A stretch of 64,000 nt of DNA from Rhizobium nepotum 39/7. Lineage in GTDB: Bacteria; Pseudomonadota; Alphaproteobacteria; Rhizobiales; Rhizobiaceae. The notes beneath the pieces were generated by a model, which was given only the letters and a program-made list of their open reading frames with translations, was not told where the DNA came from and did no database searches. Shown piece after piece: positions 37,083 to 45,973 of this stretch (position 1 is the first letter of the stretch; the number at the start of each line of letters is the position of its first letter). The position numbers were made by a program, and so were the translations under genes. The stretch covers positions 186,001 to 250,000 of the forward strand of contig NZ_JWJH01000004.1 in the NCBI RefSeq assembly GCF_000949865.1, written 5' to 3'.

Positions 37083-37238
37083 TCAGTTCGCGCTGATCGA
37101 AGCCGTTGCGCAAGGGTCGACGCCGTAGGCGGGAGCGCAGCCGCTCTTGCCCGCTGCAACCGTTCCCGGCGCCATGAAAGAACCCGCCAGAACCACCAAA
37201 GCCGCACACGCAAAAAAGAGTGCGATAGATCTGCCCAT
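37083..37238 (-). CDS. Small secreted protein, unknown
   Basis: 51 aa. MGRSIALFFACAALVVLAGSFM is a signal-peptide-like N-terminus with probable cleavage near APGTVAA. The mature part has about 27 residues with two cysteines (KSGCAPAYGVDPCATAS) that could form a disulfide. There is no lipobox. A weak AAAGG lies 11 bases upstream; an in-frame start 13 codons earlier is less likely. A terminator follows its stop. No family recognised. Confidence 0.6.
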   Translation of the reverse strand: MGRSIALFFACAALVVLAGSFMAPGTVAAGKSGCAPAYGVDPCATASISAN

Positions 37239-37526
37239 TTTATGATTGCCTTTCAGACGTTCGTTCGCGCGGAACATGCCGCCGTGTGTGAAGTGAGGGT
37301 TCGGGATATGTTTGGAATGTGGCGAATATCAATAAAGCAGCTTCTTGAATACCGGGTTAATGCGAAGTCTTTTCCACAGTTGCGCTTGTGCCACGCTTGC
37401 ATATGGAGACCAGACTGCCGTTAAATTTTACCCGGCTTACCAAAACAGCCCCGGTCGATGCCGCACTTCCCTTTCAGTTGAGGGAAAATGTGCCAATAGC
37501 GGATTGGTTGCAATTGGATTGTGCAA
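37239..37526. other. Intergenic stretch without a recognised gene
   Basis: About 290 bases between the small secreted protein gene and the terminator of the NDUFA9-like gene. Short frames are present but lack Shine-Dalgarno sequences and plausible composition. A TTCCCT...AGGGAA hairpin lies near 37468-37487. The promoter of the small secreted gene should be at its left end. Confidence 0.5.
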
Positions 37527-37556
37527 AAACAAAAAGCGGGAATGGTCCCGCTTTCG
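37527..37556 (-). terminator. Intrinsic terminator after the NDUFA9-like gene
   Basis: On the minus strand AAAGCGGGA-CCAT-TCCCGCTTT (37554-37533) is followed by TTGTTTTTG. It lies about 30 bases past the stop at 37586. Confidence 0.88.
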
Positions 37557-37585
37557 TTTAAATCGTTAAGGCCAGAAAAATGGGT

Positions 37586-38566
37586 TCAGGCCGCTTTTCC
37601 CGCATTGGCGAACTGGCCGTGCTGGCGATACTGCACCATGTAGGATGGCAGGACCGAGGCAACGCGAACGGGTGTGATGCCGATGCCTTCCAGCGTCAGG
37701 CCATTCTTTTCTGCGTCAGCGGAAACGATATTGTCCTTTTTCAGCATCGTCACCTGATCGACCGTCAATGGCGGCGTAATCAGCGGCACCAGCGAAGCGA
37801 TCTTGCCGATCATTGAGGCGACGCCAAAAGGCAGATTGACGAAGGGACGCTGACGGTAGGTCGCGGCAAGAACCGCCTCGAGACAGTCGCGGAACGTCAT
37901 CACGTCCTGGCCGCCGAGTTCATAGATCGTGCCGGGCTTCAGCTTGCCATCGACGCTGCGGGCCACAGCTTCTGCGACATCCTCGACATAGACCGGCTGG
38001 AACTTCGTTTTTCCGCCGCCGATCAACGGCAGGAACGGCAGGCTGCGGGCCATCTTGGCAAATTTGTTGAAGAAATCGTCTTCCGGCCCAAAAATGATCG
38101 ACGGGCGCAGGATCACAGCGCCGGGCAATGTGGAATGGATGGCGGCCTCGGCGCGGCCTTTGGTGCGGCCGTAACCGGTCGGCGAATTCGCCTCCGCACC
38201 GATGGCGGAGATGTGTGTCAGTGTGGCGCCGACGTCACGGGCGGCTTCGGCAATCGCCTTCGCGCCGAATTCCTGCACGGCGTCAAAGGTGTTGCGGCCG
38301 CTTTCGGTAAGGATGCCGACGCAATTGACCACATGATCGGCACCTTCGACGGCTTTGACGACGGAAGCGCGATAACGCAGGTTCGCCTGGGCAAACGAGA
38401 TCTGGCCGACATTGCCGAGCGGCTGGAGGAAGCCAGCGAGATCCGGGCGACGCACGGCCACGCGGATGCGGTAACCGCGCCTGGCGAGCATTCTCACGAC
38501 ATGCCGTCCGACAAAACCCGAACCGCCGAAAACGGTGACGAGGGGGGGAAGGTTGGCCAAGGTCAT
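37586..38566 (-). CDS. Complex I NDUFA9-like NAD(P)-binding protein
   Basis: 326 aa atypical SDR. The Rossmann loop VFGGSGFVGRHVV (12-24) and the segment VNCVGILTESGRNTF plus RPSIIFGPEDDFFNKFA match the NDUFA9 group, the alphaproteobacterial relatives of the mitochondrial complex I accessory subunit. The catalytic Tyr motif is degenerate (GYGRTKGRAE). In mitochondria NDUFA9 binds NADPH and stabilises the complex I junction; a related role here is inferred. Followed by its own terminator. Confidence 0.88.
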   Translation of the reverse strand: MTLANLPPLVTVFGGSGFVGRHVVRMLARRGYRIRVAVRRPDLAGFLQPLGNVGQISFAQANLRYRASVVKAVEGADHVVNCVGILTESGRNTFDAVQEFGAKAIAEAARDVGATLTHISAIGAEANSPTGYGRTKGRAEAAIHSTLPGAVILRPSIIFGPEDDFFNKFAKMARSLPFLPLIGGGKTKFQPVYVEDVAEAVARSVDGKLKPGTIYELGGQDVMTFRDCLEAVLAATYRQRPFVNLPFGVASMIGKIASLVPLITPPLTVDQVTMLKKDNIVSADAEKNGLTLEGIGITPVRVASVLPSYMVQYRQHGQFANAGKAA

Positions 38567-38699
38567 GGGAGGCTCCTCAGAAGCTGTGAATTAAGCGTTT
38601 TTCAGTCTCTTAGCCCAAAGCCGTGCGCGCGTGAAGAGATGTTGTGGTTGGGCTTCGGGCAAGTTTACGGCGCGGTTCCGGAAACCGCGTTGAAGATGA

Positions 38700-38987
38700 T
38701 CAAATACCTTCTACAATCATCATATTGGCATCCGCGACTTCCTGACGGATTTTGGCGGCAGCCTGGTATTCGGGCGAGTTGTAGCAATCGATGGCGTGCT
38801 GCACCGAGGGAAACTCGATAACGACGTTGCGCCCGCGTGCTTTGCCCTCCAGTTCAGTCACCGAGCCTCCCCGGGCCAGAAAATTGGCGCCGAAGCGTTC
38901 GAATGCAGGCTTCGCTGTCGTGACGTAGTCTTTGTAGCGCTCATTGTCGCGGACATCGACCTGAGCGATCCAGTACCCCTTGGCCAT
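38700..38987 (-). CDS. DUF1330 domain protein
   Basis: 95 aa, the full length of DUF1330, a dimeric alpha/beta ferredoxin-like fold. MAKGYWIAQVDVRDNERYKDY and VVIEFPSVQHAIDCYNSPEYQ are family hallmarks. Function is undefined. GGAGG stands before the ATG. It is downstream of pyrF on the same strand with a 21-base gap, so it is likely in the same transcript. Confidence 0.9.
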   Translation of the reverse strand: MAKGYWIAQVDVRDNERYKDYVTTAKPAFERFGANFLARGGSVTELEGKARGRNVVIEFPSVQHAIDCYNSPEYQAAAKIRQEVADANMMIVEGI

Positions 38988-39008
38988 TTCGTTTCCTCCG
39001 ATTAGTCT

Positions 39009-39716
39009 TTATTGGTTTGCCGGAAAGCTGGCGCGCAGCATGTCATCAAGAATGGCGCGGGCAGCCGCTTTCGGGTCTTCCGCCCTGACGATCGGGCGGG
39101 CGACGACCAGGTGGCTCGAACCGGCCCTGATGGCGTCGAAAGGCGTCATCACACGCTTCTGATCGCCGGCCTCGGAACCCGCCGGGCGGATACCCGGGGT
39201 GACGACGGCAAGATCGGGACCAAGGATTTCACGCACCGCCGTCGATTCCTCCGCAGAACAGACGATACCGCCCATGCCCGCCTCGCGCGCCTGTTCCGCA
39301 CGGCGCAGCACCAGCGAACGGGCATCGGAGGCGTAACCGGCCTCGGCAAGATCGGCGTCGTCCATCGAGGTCAGCACCGTGACGCCCAGCAGGCAGAGAC
39401 CGGAACCTTCGGCTGCCTTGACTGCGGCGCGCATGGCTTTGGGATAGGCGTGCAGGGTCAGCATCGACATGCCCATGCGAGCAATGTTTTCGACGCCGGA
39501 GGCGACGGTGTTGTCGATGTCGAGCAGCTTCATGTCGAGAAAGACCTTCTTGCCGCTCTGGACAAGGTCGCGGGCGAATTCAAGACCGCCAGCGAAAACC
39601 AGCTGATAACCGATCTTGTAGAACAGAACGTCGTCGCCGATTTTCGACACGATGTCTTCAGCCTGCTGCACAGTCGGAACATCCAGCCCGACGATCAGTT
39701 TTTCGCGTGCGGTCAT
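39009..39716 (-). CDS. pyrF: Orotidine 5'-phosphate decarboxylase
   Basis: 235 aa TIM-barrel enzyme making UMP from OMP, the last step of de novo pyrimidine synthesis. The catalytic Lys/Asp array is visible in [13 protein letters not shown] near residue 60; the phosphate-binding end has VTPGIRPAG and [12 protein letters not shown]. The start at [13 protein letters not shown] is chosen because the barrel begins there; an upstream in-frame frame overlaps the preceding gene. It follows the histidine-phosphatase-like gene by 4 bases, so the two are coupled. Confidence 0.97.
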   Translation of the reverse strand: MTAREKLIVGLDVPTVQQAEDIVSKIGDDVLFYKIGYQLVFAGGLEFARDLVQSGKKVFLDMKLLDIDNTVASGVENIARMGMSMLTLHAYPKAMRAAVKAAEGSGLCLLGVTVLTSMDDADLAEAGYASDARSLVLRRAEQAREAGMGGIVCSAEESTAVREILGPDLAVVTPGIRPAGSEAGDQKRVMTPFDAIRAGSSHLVVARPIVRAEDPKAAARAILDDMLRASFPANQ

Positions 39717-39720
39717 TGTC

Positions 39721-40317
39721 TCATCCCTGCCATGTTTCCATTGCCGTCCAGTCGCATGTGGGGCGCTGAGCCGCAAGTAAAAATTCGGCGATGGAAAACC
39801 GGAAAAGATTGCCGCCGCCGGGCGGCTGGTCCCTGCTGCGGTTGATACCGAGTCCTTCGATATGGCATTTCAAAAGCGTACCCACGCCACCATGGCCGAC
39901 AAAGGCGATCGGCTGTTGCGGATCGTGCCGGTCGAGAACGGCTTTGGCGGCCCCTACGATCCTTGCCTGCGCATCGATCGCCCGTTCCCAGCCGTGAAAG
40001 CTTTCCTGCGGGTGTGCGAAGAACCAGTCCGCCGCCTTTTCGAATTCCGGCGGCGTCAGGAAGCCCGTGGCAGACCGGTCGTTTTCGTGCATTGCCTCGA
40101 CGATCTCTACTTCCGCACCGGATGTTTCGGCAAGAATGTGGGCGGTTTCGATCGCCTTGGTTTCCGCGCTTGAAACGATCCGCCGTAACGCCTTGGCCCA
40201 GGGCAGGCGGCTCGCCTCACGCGCCCGCTGCGCGCCCACATCAGAAAGTCCCCATTGAGGAACCGGAACCGCCGGATCGATCCTGACCTGGGGATGGGTG
40301 ATATAGAGCGCATGCAT
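39721..40317 (-). CDS. Histidine phosphatase-family protein, degenerate RHG motif
   Basis: 198 aa. The branch-1 histidine phosphatase fold is indicated by [18 protein letters not shown], the acid in AMHEND (E78) and the second histidine in FVGHGGVG (H142). The N-terminal RHG signature reads T7-H8-P9, so the phosphate-binding Arg is absent while the nucleophile His remains. It may be a modified or inactive phosphatase. It stands 4 bases upstream of pyrF. Function unknown. Confidence 0.82.
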   Translation of the reverse strand: MHALYITHPQVRIDPAVPVPQWGLSDVGAQRAREASRLPWAKALRRIVSSAETKAIETAHILAETSGAEVEIVEAMHENDRSATGFLTPPEFEKAADWFFAHPQESFHGWERAIDAQARIVGAAKAVLDRHDPQQPIAFVGHGGVGTLLKCHIEGLGINRSRDQPPGGGNLFRFSIAEFLLAAQRPTCDWTAMETWQG

Positions 40318-40409
40318 GAAAAACGGTCCTCAATGGCGATGGAAAGGGTAAATCAAGACCCTAACCATCTGTCACGACCGGGAAATGACGACATCCGCAC
40401 TGCCGAACA

Positions 40410-41003
40410 TCAGGCCCGCGTATAGGTCCACAATTGCGCCGGCGGAATGTTGCGCACGATGAAATCGAAATGGCGGATATGGTAGAGATGCGGCTGCGCG
40501 ACGATGGGCGAAATGGGGCCGTAGGAAATCTGTATGACAGGGCGGCCGTGTGGCACGCGCTTCAGCAATTCGTCGAAAAGCTTGATGCGGGCGGCCATGG
40601 GGAAATTCAGCATCGGTACGGCGGAGATGATACTATCGAACATCTGGCCCTTGTGCTCGCCAAGCGTCGCATCGAGATCGAAAGCGTCGCCATTGATGAA
40701 GTTGACGCCCGGATAGTTTCTGAGCAGCTGATTGTAGAAGTCGGTCGAATATTCGATGGCGGTCAGGTTTTCGGGCTTGATGCCCCGCGCCAGAATGGCC
40801 TTGGTGATGACGCCCGTCCCCGGGCCCAGTTCGAGAACGGGAAGACCTGAATGGGGATTGATGACACTCGCCATTTTCTTCGCCGTGATGGACGATGTGG
40901 GGACGATAGCCCCGACTTTTTTTGGCTGGCTGACCATGCCCTTGAAAAAACGAATTTCTTCCTCGAACTTCTGTTCAAGGCGTTGCTTCAGGTTAAGTGC
41001 CAT
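40410..41003 (-). CDS. pmtA: Phospholipid N-methyltransferase
   Basis: 197 aa, recognisable as Agrobacterium-type PmtA, which methylates phosphatidylethanolamine three times to phosphatidylcholine at the inner membrane. The N-terminal amphipathic helix (LKQRLEQKFEEEIRFFKG, 5-22) mediates membrane binding in the characterised enzyme. The SAM-binding motif is VLELGPGTGVI (56-66), and motif II lies around DSIISAVPMLNFP. Phosphatidylcholine supports virulence in Agrobacterium, from the literature. Monocistronic; dnaN lies upstream beyond its terminator. Confidence 0.95.
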   Translation of the reverse strand: MALNLKQRLEQKFEEEIRFFKGMVSQPKKVGAIVPTSSITAKKMASVINPHSGLPVLELGPGTGVITKAILARGIKPENLTAIEYSTDFYNQLLRNYPGVNFINGDAFDLDATLGEHKGQMFDSIISAVPMLNFPMAARIKLFDELLKRVPHGRPVIQISYGPISPIVAQPHLYHIRHFDFIVRNIPPAQLWTYTRA

Positions 41004-41136
41004 AATTCCCCTCAGATGTATTTGGTCATTGTCAAAAAATTGTTACGCAATGTTGATCCCATTTGGCGCAAAAACAAGGCAAAATGTCGTAACTGGAAAA
41101 ATTCGCCTGCGGTTTGAAATGCCTTCTTAGCAGAAT

Positions 41137-41169
41137 CAAAAAAGCCGGTGACTCGATCCACCGGCTTTC
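41137..41169 (-). terminator. Intrinsic terminator after dnaN
   Basis: AAAGCCGGTG / CACCGGCTTT, a 10-bp perfect stem with an 8-base loop (41141-41168); on the minus strand it runs into TTTTGATTC. It starts 28 bases past the dnaN stop. Confidence 0.88.
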
Positions 41170-41195
41170 TTGATGAAATTGAGAAAAATCCCGCT

Positions 41196-42314
41196 TCAAA
41201 CGCGCATCGGCATCAAAACATAAAGCGCATCGTCGCCGGCAGTGTCGCGAACGAGCGTCGGCGAGCCTGCATCCGCCAGCAGGAAAATCGCGTCTTCACC
41301 GGAAAGCTGCGAGGTGATGTCGAGGAGATATTTGGCATTGAAGCCGATTTCCATCGAATCATTGTCGTAACCGACAGCCACTTCTTCCGTCGCGCTGCCT
41401 GAGTCCGGATTGTTGACGGTCAGCGTCAACTGGCCGTTGGTCAGCGCCAGTTTCACGGCGCGGCCGCGCTCGGAAGAAATGGTCGACACGCGGTCGACGG
41501 CCCGTGCGAATGTCTGGCAATCGACGCGCATTTCCTTGTCGTTGCCGGTGGGGATCACGCGCTGGTAATCCGGGAAGGTGCCGTCGATCAGCTTCGAGGT
41601 CAAAACGACCGAGCCGATGGTCAGGCGGATTTTCGCATCCGACACCTCGACGGTAACTTCCAGTTCTGGATTATCCATCAGCTTCTGCAATTCGCCGACC
41701 GTCTTGCGCGGAATGATGATGCCCGGCATCCCTTCGGAGCCGGCGGGCGCATCCACATCGGCGCGCGCCAGACGGTGACCGTCCGTCGCGACCGCGCGCA
41801 GCTTCAGCTCGCCATTGCTTTCAATGGTGTGGAAGAAGATGCCGTTCAGGTAATAACGGGTCTCTTCGGTCGAAATCGCAAATTGCGTCCGGTCGATCAG
41901 CATCTTCAGGTCGGTCGCCTTCAGTTTGAAGGTGTGGCTGAAGGTGCCGGCGGTCAGATCCGGGAAATCGGTTTCCGGCAGGCATTGCAGCGAGAATTTC
42001 GAACGGCCGGAGGCCACCGTCATCGAAGAGCCGTCCGGGTTGGTTGCCAGAAGCACTTCGGAACCATCAGGCAGCTTGCGCACGATTTCATAAAGCAGGT
42101 GTGCCGGCACGGTGGTCGCGCCTGCCTGCTCCACCATGGCCGGTGTCGCCTCGGTGATTTCGAGATCGAGGTCGGTCGCCTTCATGTCCAGATTGGCGCC
42201 GGATGCGCGAAGCAGAACGTTGGACAGGATCGGGATCGTGTTGCGACGCTCTACGACCCTGTGGACGTGGTTCAGCGATTTAAGAAGGTTCGACCGTTCA
42301 AGAGTAATACGCAT
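41196..42314 (-). CDS. dnaN: DNA polymerase III beta sliding clamp
   Basis: 372 aa, three-domain clamp (about 1-120, 125-245 and 250-372) that encircles DNA as a dimer and tethers polymerase. MRITLERSNLLKSLNHVHRVVERRNTIPILSN is the standard N-terminus, so an upstream in-frame ATG is rejected. The C-terminus DDALYVLMPMRV is typical. It is not adjacent to dnaA here; in Rhizobiales the two are separated. Confidence 0.98.
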   Translation of the reverse strand: MRITLERSNLLKSLNHVHRVVERRNTIPILSNVLLRASGANLDMKATDLDLEITEATPAMVEQAGATTVPAHLLYEIVRKLPDGSEVLLATNPDGSSMTVASGRSKFSLQCLPETDFPDLTAGTFSHTFKLKATDLKMLIDRTQFAISTEETRYYLNGIFFHTIESNGELKLRAVATDGHRLARADVDAPAGSEGMPGIIIPRKTVGELQKLMDNPELEVTVEVSDAKIRLTIGSVVLTSKLIDGTFPDYQRVIPTGNDKEMRVDCQTFARAVDRVSTISSERGRAVKLALTNGQLTLTVNNPDSGSATEEVAVGYDNDSMEIGFNAKYLLDITSQLSGEDAIFLLADAGSPTLVRDTAGDDALYVLMPMRV

Positions 42315-42582
42315 GGACGCTACCGCTTTCAACCGTTGCGAGCCGGCCACCGCCGGATCGATAAAGAAGAGTCTTGACCGGCCAAAAAGCCGGATAATGT
42401 GGACGGGCAAAATGGCAGAGTTATTGCAGAAAATGCAAGAGCCGAGTTCATCGGCTACCGGTCATTTTGCTGCTATACAGCATGATCCACAGGCTATGGC
42501 CACCCGTGGACCTTGTTCGCCGGTTTTCTATTGCCCATAAAGAGGCGAAAATGGAGCGACCGGCCGGAAATGATCGGCCAGA

Positions 42583-43524
42583 ATGATTGGAAGCCGTGTG
42601 ACGGAAGAAATATCGAACAGCGATGACAGACCGGCAGCAAAGGGCTTCAGGATCGGCACCGCCGCTATTCCGGCGCGGCCGCTGGAGCCGGCGCTTTATC
42701 TTGTCGCCACCCCCATCGGCAATCTGGGCGACATCACCATCCGCGCGCTGGAAACGCTGGCCTCGGCCGATGTTCTCGCCTGCGAGGATACCCGCGTCAC
42801 CCGCATCCTGCTCGAACGTTACGGTATCCGCACGCGCCCGCTTTCCTATCACGAGCATAATGCCCAGGAAGCGGGGCCGAAGCTCATCGCCGCCCTGGAG
42901 GCTGGGAAATCCGTGGCGCTGGTGTCGGATGCCGGAACGCCGCTGATCTCCGATCCCGGTTATCGTCTCGGTCAGCTCGCGCTCGAGGCCGGGCATCGCG
43001 TCGTGCCGGTGCCGGGGGCCTCGGCGCCGCTTGCAGCCCTTGTCGGAGCGGGTTTGCCGAGCGATGCCTTTCTGTTCGCGGGTTTCCTGCCGGTGAAGGA
43101 TCGTGGCAAGCGCGACCGTTTTGCCGAACTTGCGAAAATCCCCGCCACCCTGATTTTTTTTGAATCGCCGCGCCGCATCGGCACCTCCCTCAAGGTGGCG
43201 TCGGAAGTGCTCGGTCGCGACCGCCGTGCCGTGGTTTGCCGCGAGCTGACCAAGACCTTCGAGGAGTTCCGGCGTGGCACGCTGGGCGAACTTGCGGATT
43301 ATTACGACGGGGACCGCGTGGTGAAGGGCGAGATCGTGCTCCTGATAGAGCCGCCTTCCTATGACGACATTCCCGATATCGAGGATGTCGAGAGGCTCCT
43401 GAAGGATCTCGTCACAACGATGCCTGCCGCGAAGGCCGCGGCCGAGGCGGCAAAGCTGACCGGCCTGCCGCGCAAGGAGCTTTATCAACGGCTGCTGGAT
43501 ATGAAGGACGCGGATGGCCGCTGA
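42583..43524 (+). CDS. rsmI: 16S rRNA (cytidine-1402-2'-O)-methyltransferase
   Basis: 313 aa tetrapyrrole-methylase-fold enzyme that 2'-O-methylates C1402 in the decoding centre. The N-terminal [19 protein letters not shown] (near 37-55), YHEHN and [12 protein letters not shown] motifs are characteristic. The first 35 residues are extra relative to E. coli and poorly conserved in appearance; a GTG at 42598 is an alternative start. The stop overlaps the yraN-like ATG by 11 bases. Confidence 0.95.
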   Translation: MIGSRVTEEISNSDDRPAAKGFRIGTAAIPARPLEPALYLVATPIGNLGDITIRALETLASADVLACEDTRVTRILLERYGIRTRPLSYHEHNAQEAGPKLIAALEAGKSVALVSDAGTPLISDPGYRLGQLALEAGHRVVPVPGASAPLAALVGAGLPSDAFLFAGFLPVKDRGKRDRFAELAKIPATLIFFESPRRIGTSLKVASEVLGRDRRAVVCRELTKTFEEFRRGTLGELADYYDGDRVVKGEIVLLIEPPSYDDIPDIEDVERLLKDLVTTMPAAKAAAEAAKLTGLPRKELYQRLLDMKDADGR

Positions 43525-43882
43525 CGGGCAAACGAACAAAAGACGAAAGGCCGAGCGACGCGGCCACACTGCGGAATATTGGGCAGCGCTCTATCTGCTG
43601 TTCAGGGGATACCGCATCCTCGCCATTCGTTATCGCACCCGGCTGGGGGAAATCGATCTCATCGCCCGCAAAAAGGATGTCGTCGCCATCATCGAGGTCA
43701 AGGCGCGGTCTTCCGGTGAAGGCGCCGTCGACGCGGTCGGATTTCGTTCGCAACAGCGCATCCGGGCCGCCGCCGATCTCTGGCTCTCCCGCCGCAGGGA
43801 TGCCGCGCGGTTTTCGTTGCGTTTCGATATTGTCGCAGTCCTGCCGCGACGCCTGCCGCAGCATTTCATCGACGCGTTTTGA
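43514..43882 (+). CDS. UPF0102 (YraN) family protein
   Basis: 122 aa, predicted restriction-endonuclease-like fold. [39 protein letters not shown] contains the E...D...ExK-like arrangement of PD-(D/E)xK nucleases, ending [10 protein letters not shown]. The family is universally conserved but not assigned; a nuclease role in recombination or transposition is speculative. It overlaps rsmI, the usual rsmI-yraN arrangement. Confidence 0.92.
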   Translation: MAADGQTNKRRKAERRGHTAEYWAALYLLFRGYRILAIRYRTRLGEIDLIARKKDVVAIIEVKARSSGEGAVDAVGFRSQQRIRAAADLWLSRRRDAARFSLRFDIVAVLPRRLPQHFIDAF

Positions 43883-43896
43883 GGGAGGGTAAGCCA

Positions 43897-44457
43897 ATGT
43901 CCACCGAGCGGGAAAAAATGGCTGCGGGCGAATGGTACTGCTGCATGGACGCCGAACTGGACGTACTGCGAGGACGCGCCCGCCGGGCCGTTCACCAGCA
44001 CAATGCCGCGTCGCCGGACGAGCGCGGGGCCATGGCGCCGCTGCTGCGGGCGCTCTTTGCCTCGGTGGCGGAAGGGGCATTTGTCGAAGCGTCGTTTCAT
44101 TGCGCTTACGGCTTCAACATTACATTGGGTACAAATGTCTATCTCAATACCGGCTGCGTCATTCTCGATTCTGCGCCAGTGCGGATAGGGGACGGCGCAA
44201 TGTTGGGGCCGGCAGTGCAGATCTATTGTGCCGAACACCATCTGGACCCGGTTCCGCGTTCAAAAGGCATCGAAATGGCAAAACCGGTGACGATCGGTCG
44301 CGACGTGTGGATCGGCGGCGGAGCGATACTTTTGGCGGGAGTAACAGTTGGCGACGGCGCGATCGTCGGCGCCGGTTCGGTGGTGACGCGGGATGTCTTG
44401 GCCGGAGCGACGGTGGTCGGAAATCCGGCCCGTCCGATAAAGCGGAAGGACGCCTGA
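43897..44457 (+). CDS. Hexapeptide sugar O-acetyltransferase (maltose/galactoside type)
   Basis: 186 aa left-handed beta-helix acetyltransferase. An N-terminal helical Mac domain ([19 protein letters not shown]) is followed by hexapeptide repeats from about residue 75 and the catalytic-His region YCAEHHLDP near 117, then [28 protein letters not shown]. The family transfers acetyl groups from acetyl-CoA to sugars such as maltose or galactosides. GAGGGAGGG lies before the ATG at 43897, which is preferred over an earlier TTG. It lies 14 bases after the yraN-like stop, probably in the same operon as rsmI. Confidence 0.92.
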   Translation: MSTEREKMAAGEWYCCMDAELDVLRGRARRAVHQHNAASPDERGAMAPLLRALFASVAEGAFVEASFHCAYGFNITLGTNVYLNTGCVILDSAPVRIGDGAMLGPAVQIYCAEHHLDPVPRSKGIEMAKPVTIGRDVWIGGGAILLAGVTVGDGAIVGAGSVVTRDVLAGATVVGNPARPIKRKDA

Positions 44458-44461
44458 GACA

Positions 44462-44481
44462 TCCATTTTTGAAAAAATGGA
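44462..44481 (+). repeat. AT-rich hairpin after the acetyltransferase gene
   Basis: TCCATTTTT-GA-AAAAATGGA, a 9-bp perfect stem 4 bases past the stop. There is no strong U-run after it. It is a possible weak terminator separating the rsmI operon from the ugp promoter. Confidence 0.4.
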
Positions 44482-44497
44482 GTCTGTCTCGCCGGGA

Positions 44498-44537
44498 CTG
44501 TAATAAATCTGACACGGAACTGTTAAAGAGACGTCAT
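44498..44537 (+). promoter_or_regulatory. Tandem Pho box upstream of ugpB, four half-sites
   Basis: Half-sites CTGTAAT (44498), CTGACAC (44509), CTGTTAA (44520) and ACGTCAT (44531) recur at exact 11-bp intervals, each separated by 4 bases. The PhoB consensus is CTGTCAT-N4-CTGTCAT. The last half-site ends 53 bases before the ugpB ATG. This predicts phosphate-starvation control of ugpBAEC. Confidence 0.82.
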
Positions 44538-44590
44538 GGAACGTCTCTATTCGCATCCTCACCCCAATAAATGGTGGAGAGGATTTAGTA

Positions 44591-45889
44591 ATGTTGAAGA
44601 AGATTTCCATGGCCGCAGTGGCCGTCAGCATTTCGGCAACGTCTTCCATGGCGGCGACCAACATCACCTGGTGGCACGGCATGGGCGGCCGTAATGGCGA
44701 AGTCATCAACGAAGTCTCGCAGAAATTCAACGAAGCCCAGAAGGAATGCGCTCTGACGCCGGTTTCCAAGGGCTCCTACGAAGAGGCTCTGGCAAGCGGT
44801 ATCGCTGCTTTCCGTTCGGGCGAACAGCCTAACATTCTCCAGGTTTTCGATGCTGGCGCTGCCACCATCATCAACGCCAAGGGCGCTGTCATTCCTGCGG
44901 AAGACCTCATCAACAAGGCCGGTTACAAGTTCGACCGCGACGCCTTCATCAACGGCGTGCGCTATTTCTACGCTGCCGCTGACGGCAAGTTCGTCGGCAT
45001 GCCGTTCAACACCTCCGCACCGATCATGTATGTCAACGACGAAGCCCTGAAAAAGGCCGGCGTCGAGGCACCGAAGACCTGGGAAGATTTCGAAAAGGTT
45101 GCGCCGAAGCTGAAGGAAGCCGGTTACATCCCGCTCGTCCAGTCGCAGCTGACCTGGCAGTTCACGGAGAACTTCTTCTCCCGCAACAACATCCAGTTCG
45201 CCACCAACAACAATGGTTACGACAGCGTCACCGACACCAAGCTCAAGCTTACCGACCCGAACCTCGTCATGATGTTCGACAAGCTGAAGGACTGGAAAGA
45301 CAAGGGTCTGTTCGCCTATTACGGCGCCGGCTGGAACGACAACCAGAAGCCGTTCGAAGAAGGCAAGGTTGCATTCTGGATCGGTTCGTCGGGTTCGTTC
45401 GGCGGCCTGCAGAAGACTGCAGCCATGCCGTTCTCGGCAACCTTCCTTCCTTACTGGGGCTCCATCAAGGGTGCAGGCACCAACTCCTTCATCGGCGGCG
45501 CTGCTCTCTTCGCAATGTCGGGCAAGTCCGAAGCGGAAAACAAGTGCGTGGCCGACTTCTTCCAGTTCCTGACTTCGCCGGAAATCCAGGTCTTCTACCA
45601 CAAGGCCACCGGTTACGTTGCCATCACCAAGGCCGCCTACGAAAAGGCCAAGGCTGAAGGCTTCTACAAGGAAAAGCCGGTCGCCGAAGTCGGCATCCAG
45701 CAGCTGTCGCTGCCGTCTGGCGAATGGTCCAAGGGTTATCGCCTCGGCTTCTACCCGCAGATTCGCGCCGTGATGGAACGTGAATACAACCGTATCTTCT
45801 CCGGTGAAGTTACGCCGAAGGACGCCTTCGACATCATCGAGAAGGAAGGCAACGACCTCCTCGCACGTTTCGCCAAGACGGCCGGCTGA
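44591..45889 (+). CDS. ugpB: sn-Glycerol-3-phosphate ABC transporter, periplasmic binding protein
   Basis: 432 aa. A Sec signal peptide (MLKKISMAAVAVSISATSSMA) precedes a class-D solute-binding protein beginning ITWWHGMGGRNGEVIN, as in UgpB. The conserved GRNG/binding-loop region and the GFYPQIRAVMEREYNRIF C-terminal segment match. It captures glycerol-3-phosphate or glycerophosphodiesters. First gene of ugpBAEC, followed by a strong hairpin that probably raises its expression above that of the permeases. Pho boxes upstream. Confidence 0.93.
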   Translation: MLKKISMAAVAVSISATSSMAATNITWWHGMGGRNGEVINEVSQKFNEAQKECALTPVSKGSYEEALASGIAAFRSGEQPNILQVFDAGAATIINAKGAVIPAEDLINKAGYKFDRDAFINGVRYFYAAADGKFVGMPFNTSAPIMYVNDEALKKAGVEAPKTWEDFEKVAPKLKEAGYIPLVQSQLTWQFTENFFSRNNIQFATNNNGYDSVTDTKLKLTDPNLVMMFDKLKDWKDKGLFAYYGAGWNDNQKPFEEGKVAFWIGSSGSFGGLQKTAAMPFSATFLPYWGSIKGAGTNSFIGGAALFAMSGKSEAENKCVADFFQFLTSPEIQVFYHKATGYVAITKAAYEKAKAEGFYKEKPVAEVGIQQLSLPSGEWSKGYRLGFYPQIRAVMEREYNRIFSGEVTPKDAFDIIEKEGNDLLARFAKTAG

Positions 45890-45918
45890 TCGCCGGTTTC
45901 GAAACCAGAAATCGCTAT

Positions 45919-45949
45919 TGAGCCTCCTTTCCAACGGAAGGGAGGCTCA
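45919..45949 (+). terminator. Strong hairpin between ugpB and ugpA (attenuator or mRNA stabiliser)
   Basis: TGAGCCTCCTTTCC / GGAAGGGAGGCTCA, a 14-bp stem with one G.U pair and a 3-base loop, followed by TTCTTGG. Partial termination or 3'-end protection of ugpB mRNA is the usual explanation for such hairpins after binding-protein genes. It ends 11 bases before the ugpA Shine-Dalgarno. Confidence 0.75.
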
Positions 45950-45973
45950 TTCTTGGATTAAGGAGGCGCAAGC

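Noticed and set aside
42472..42496. DnaA-box-like TGATCCACA near 42482 as part of an origin
   Set aside because: A single imperfect match without a cluster or AT-rich unwinding element; the origin is expected beyond the right edge.
44585..45934. 449-codon minus-strand frame opposite ugpB
   Set aside because: UgpB on the plus strand has a signal peptide and family motifs; the reverse frame is an artefact.
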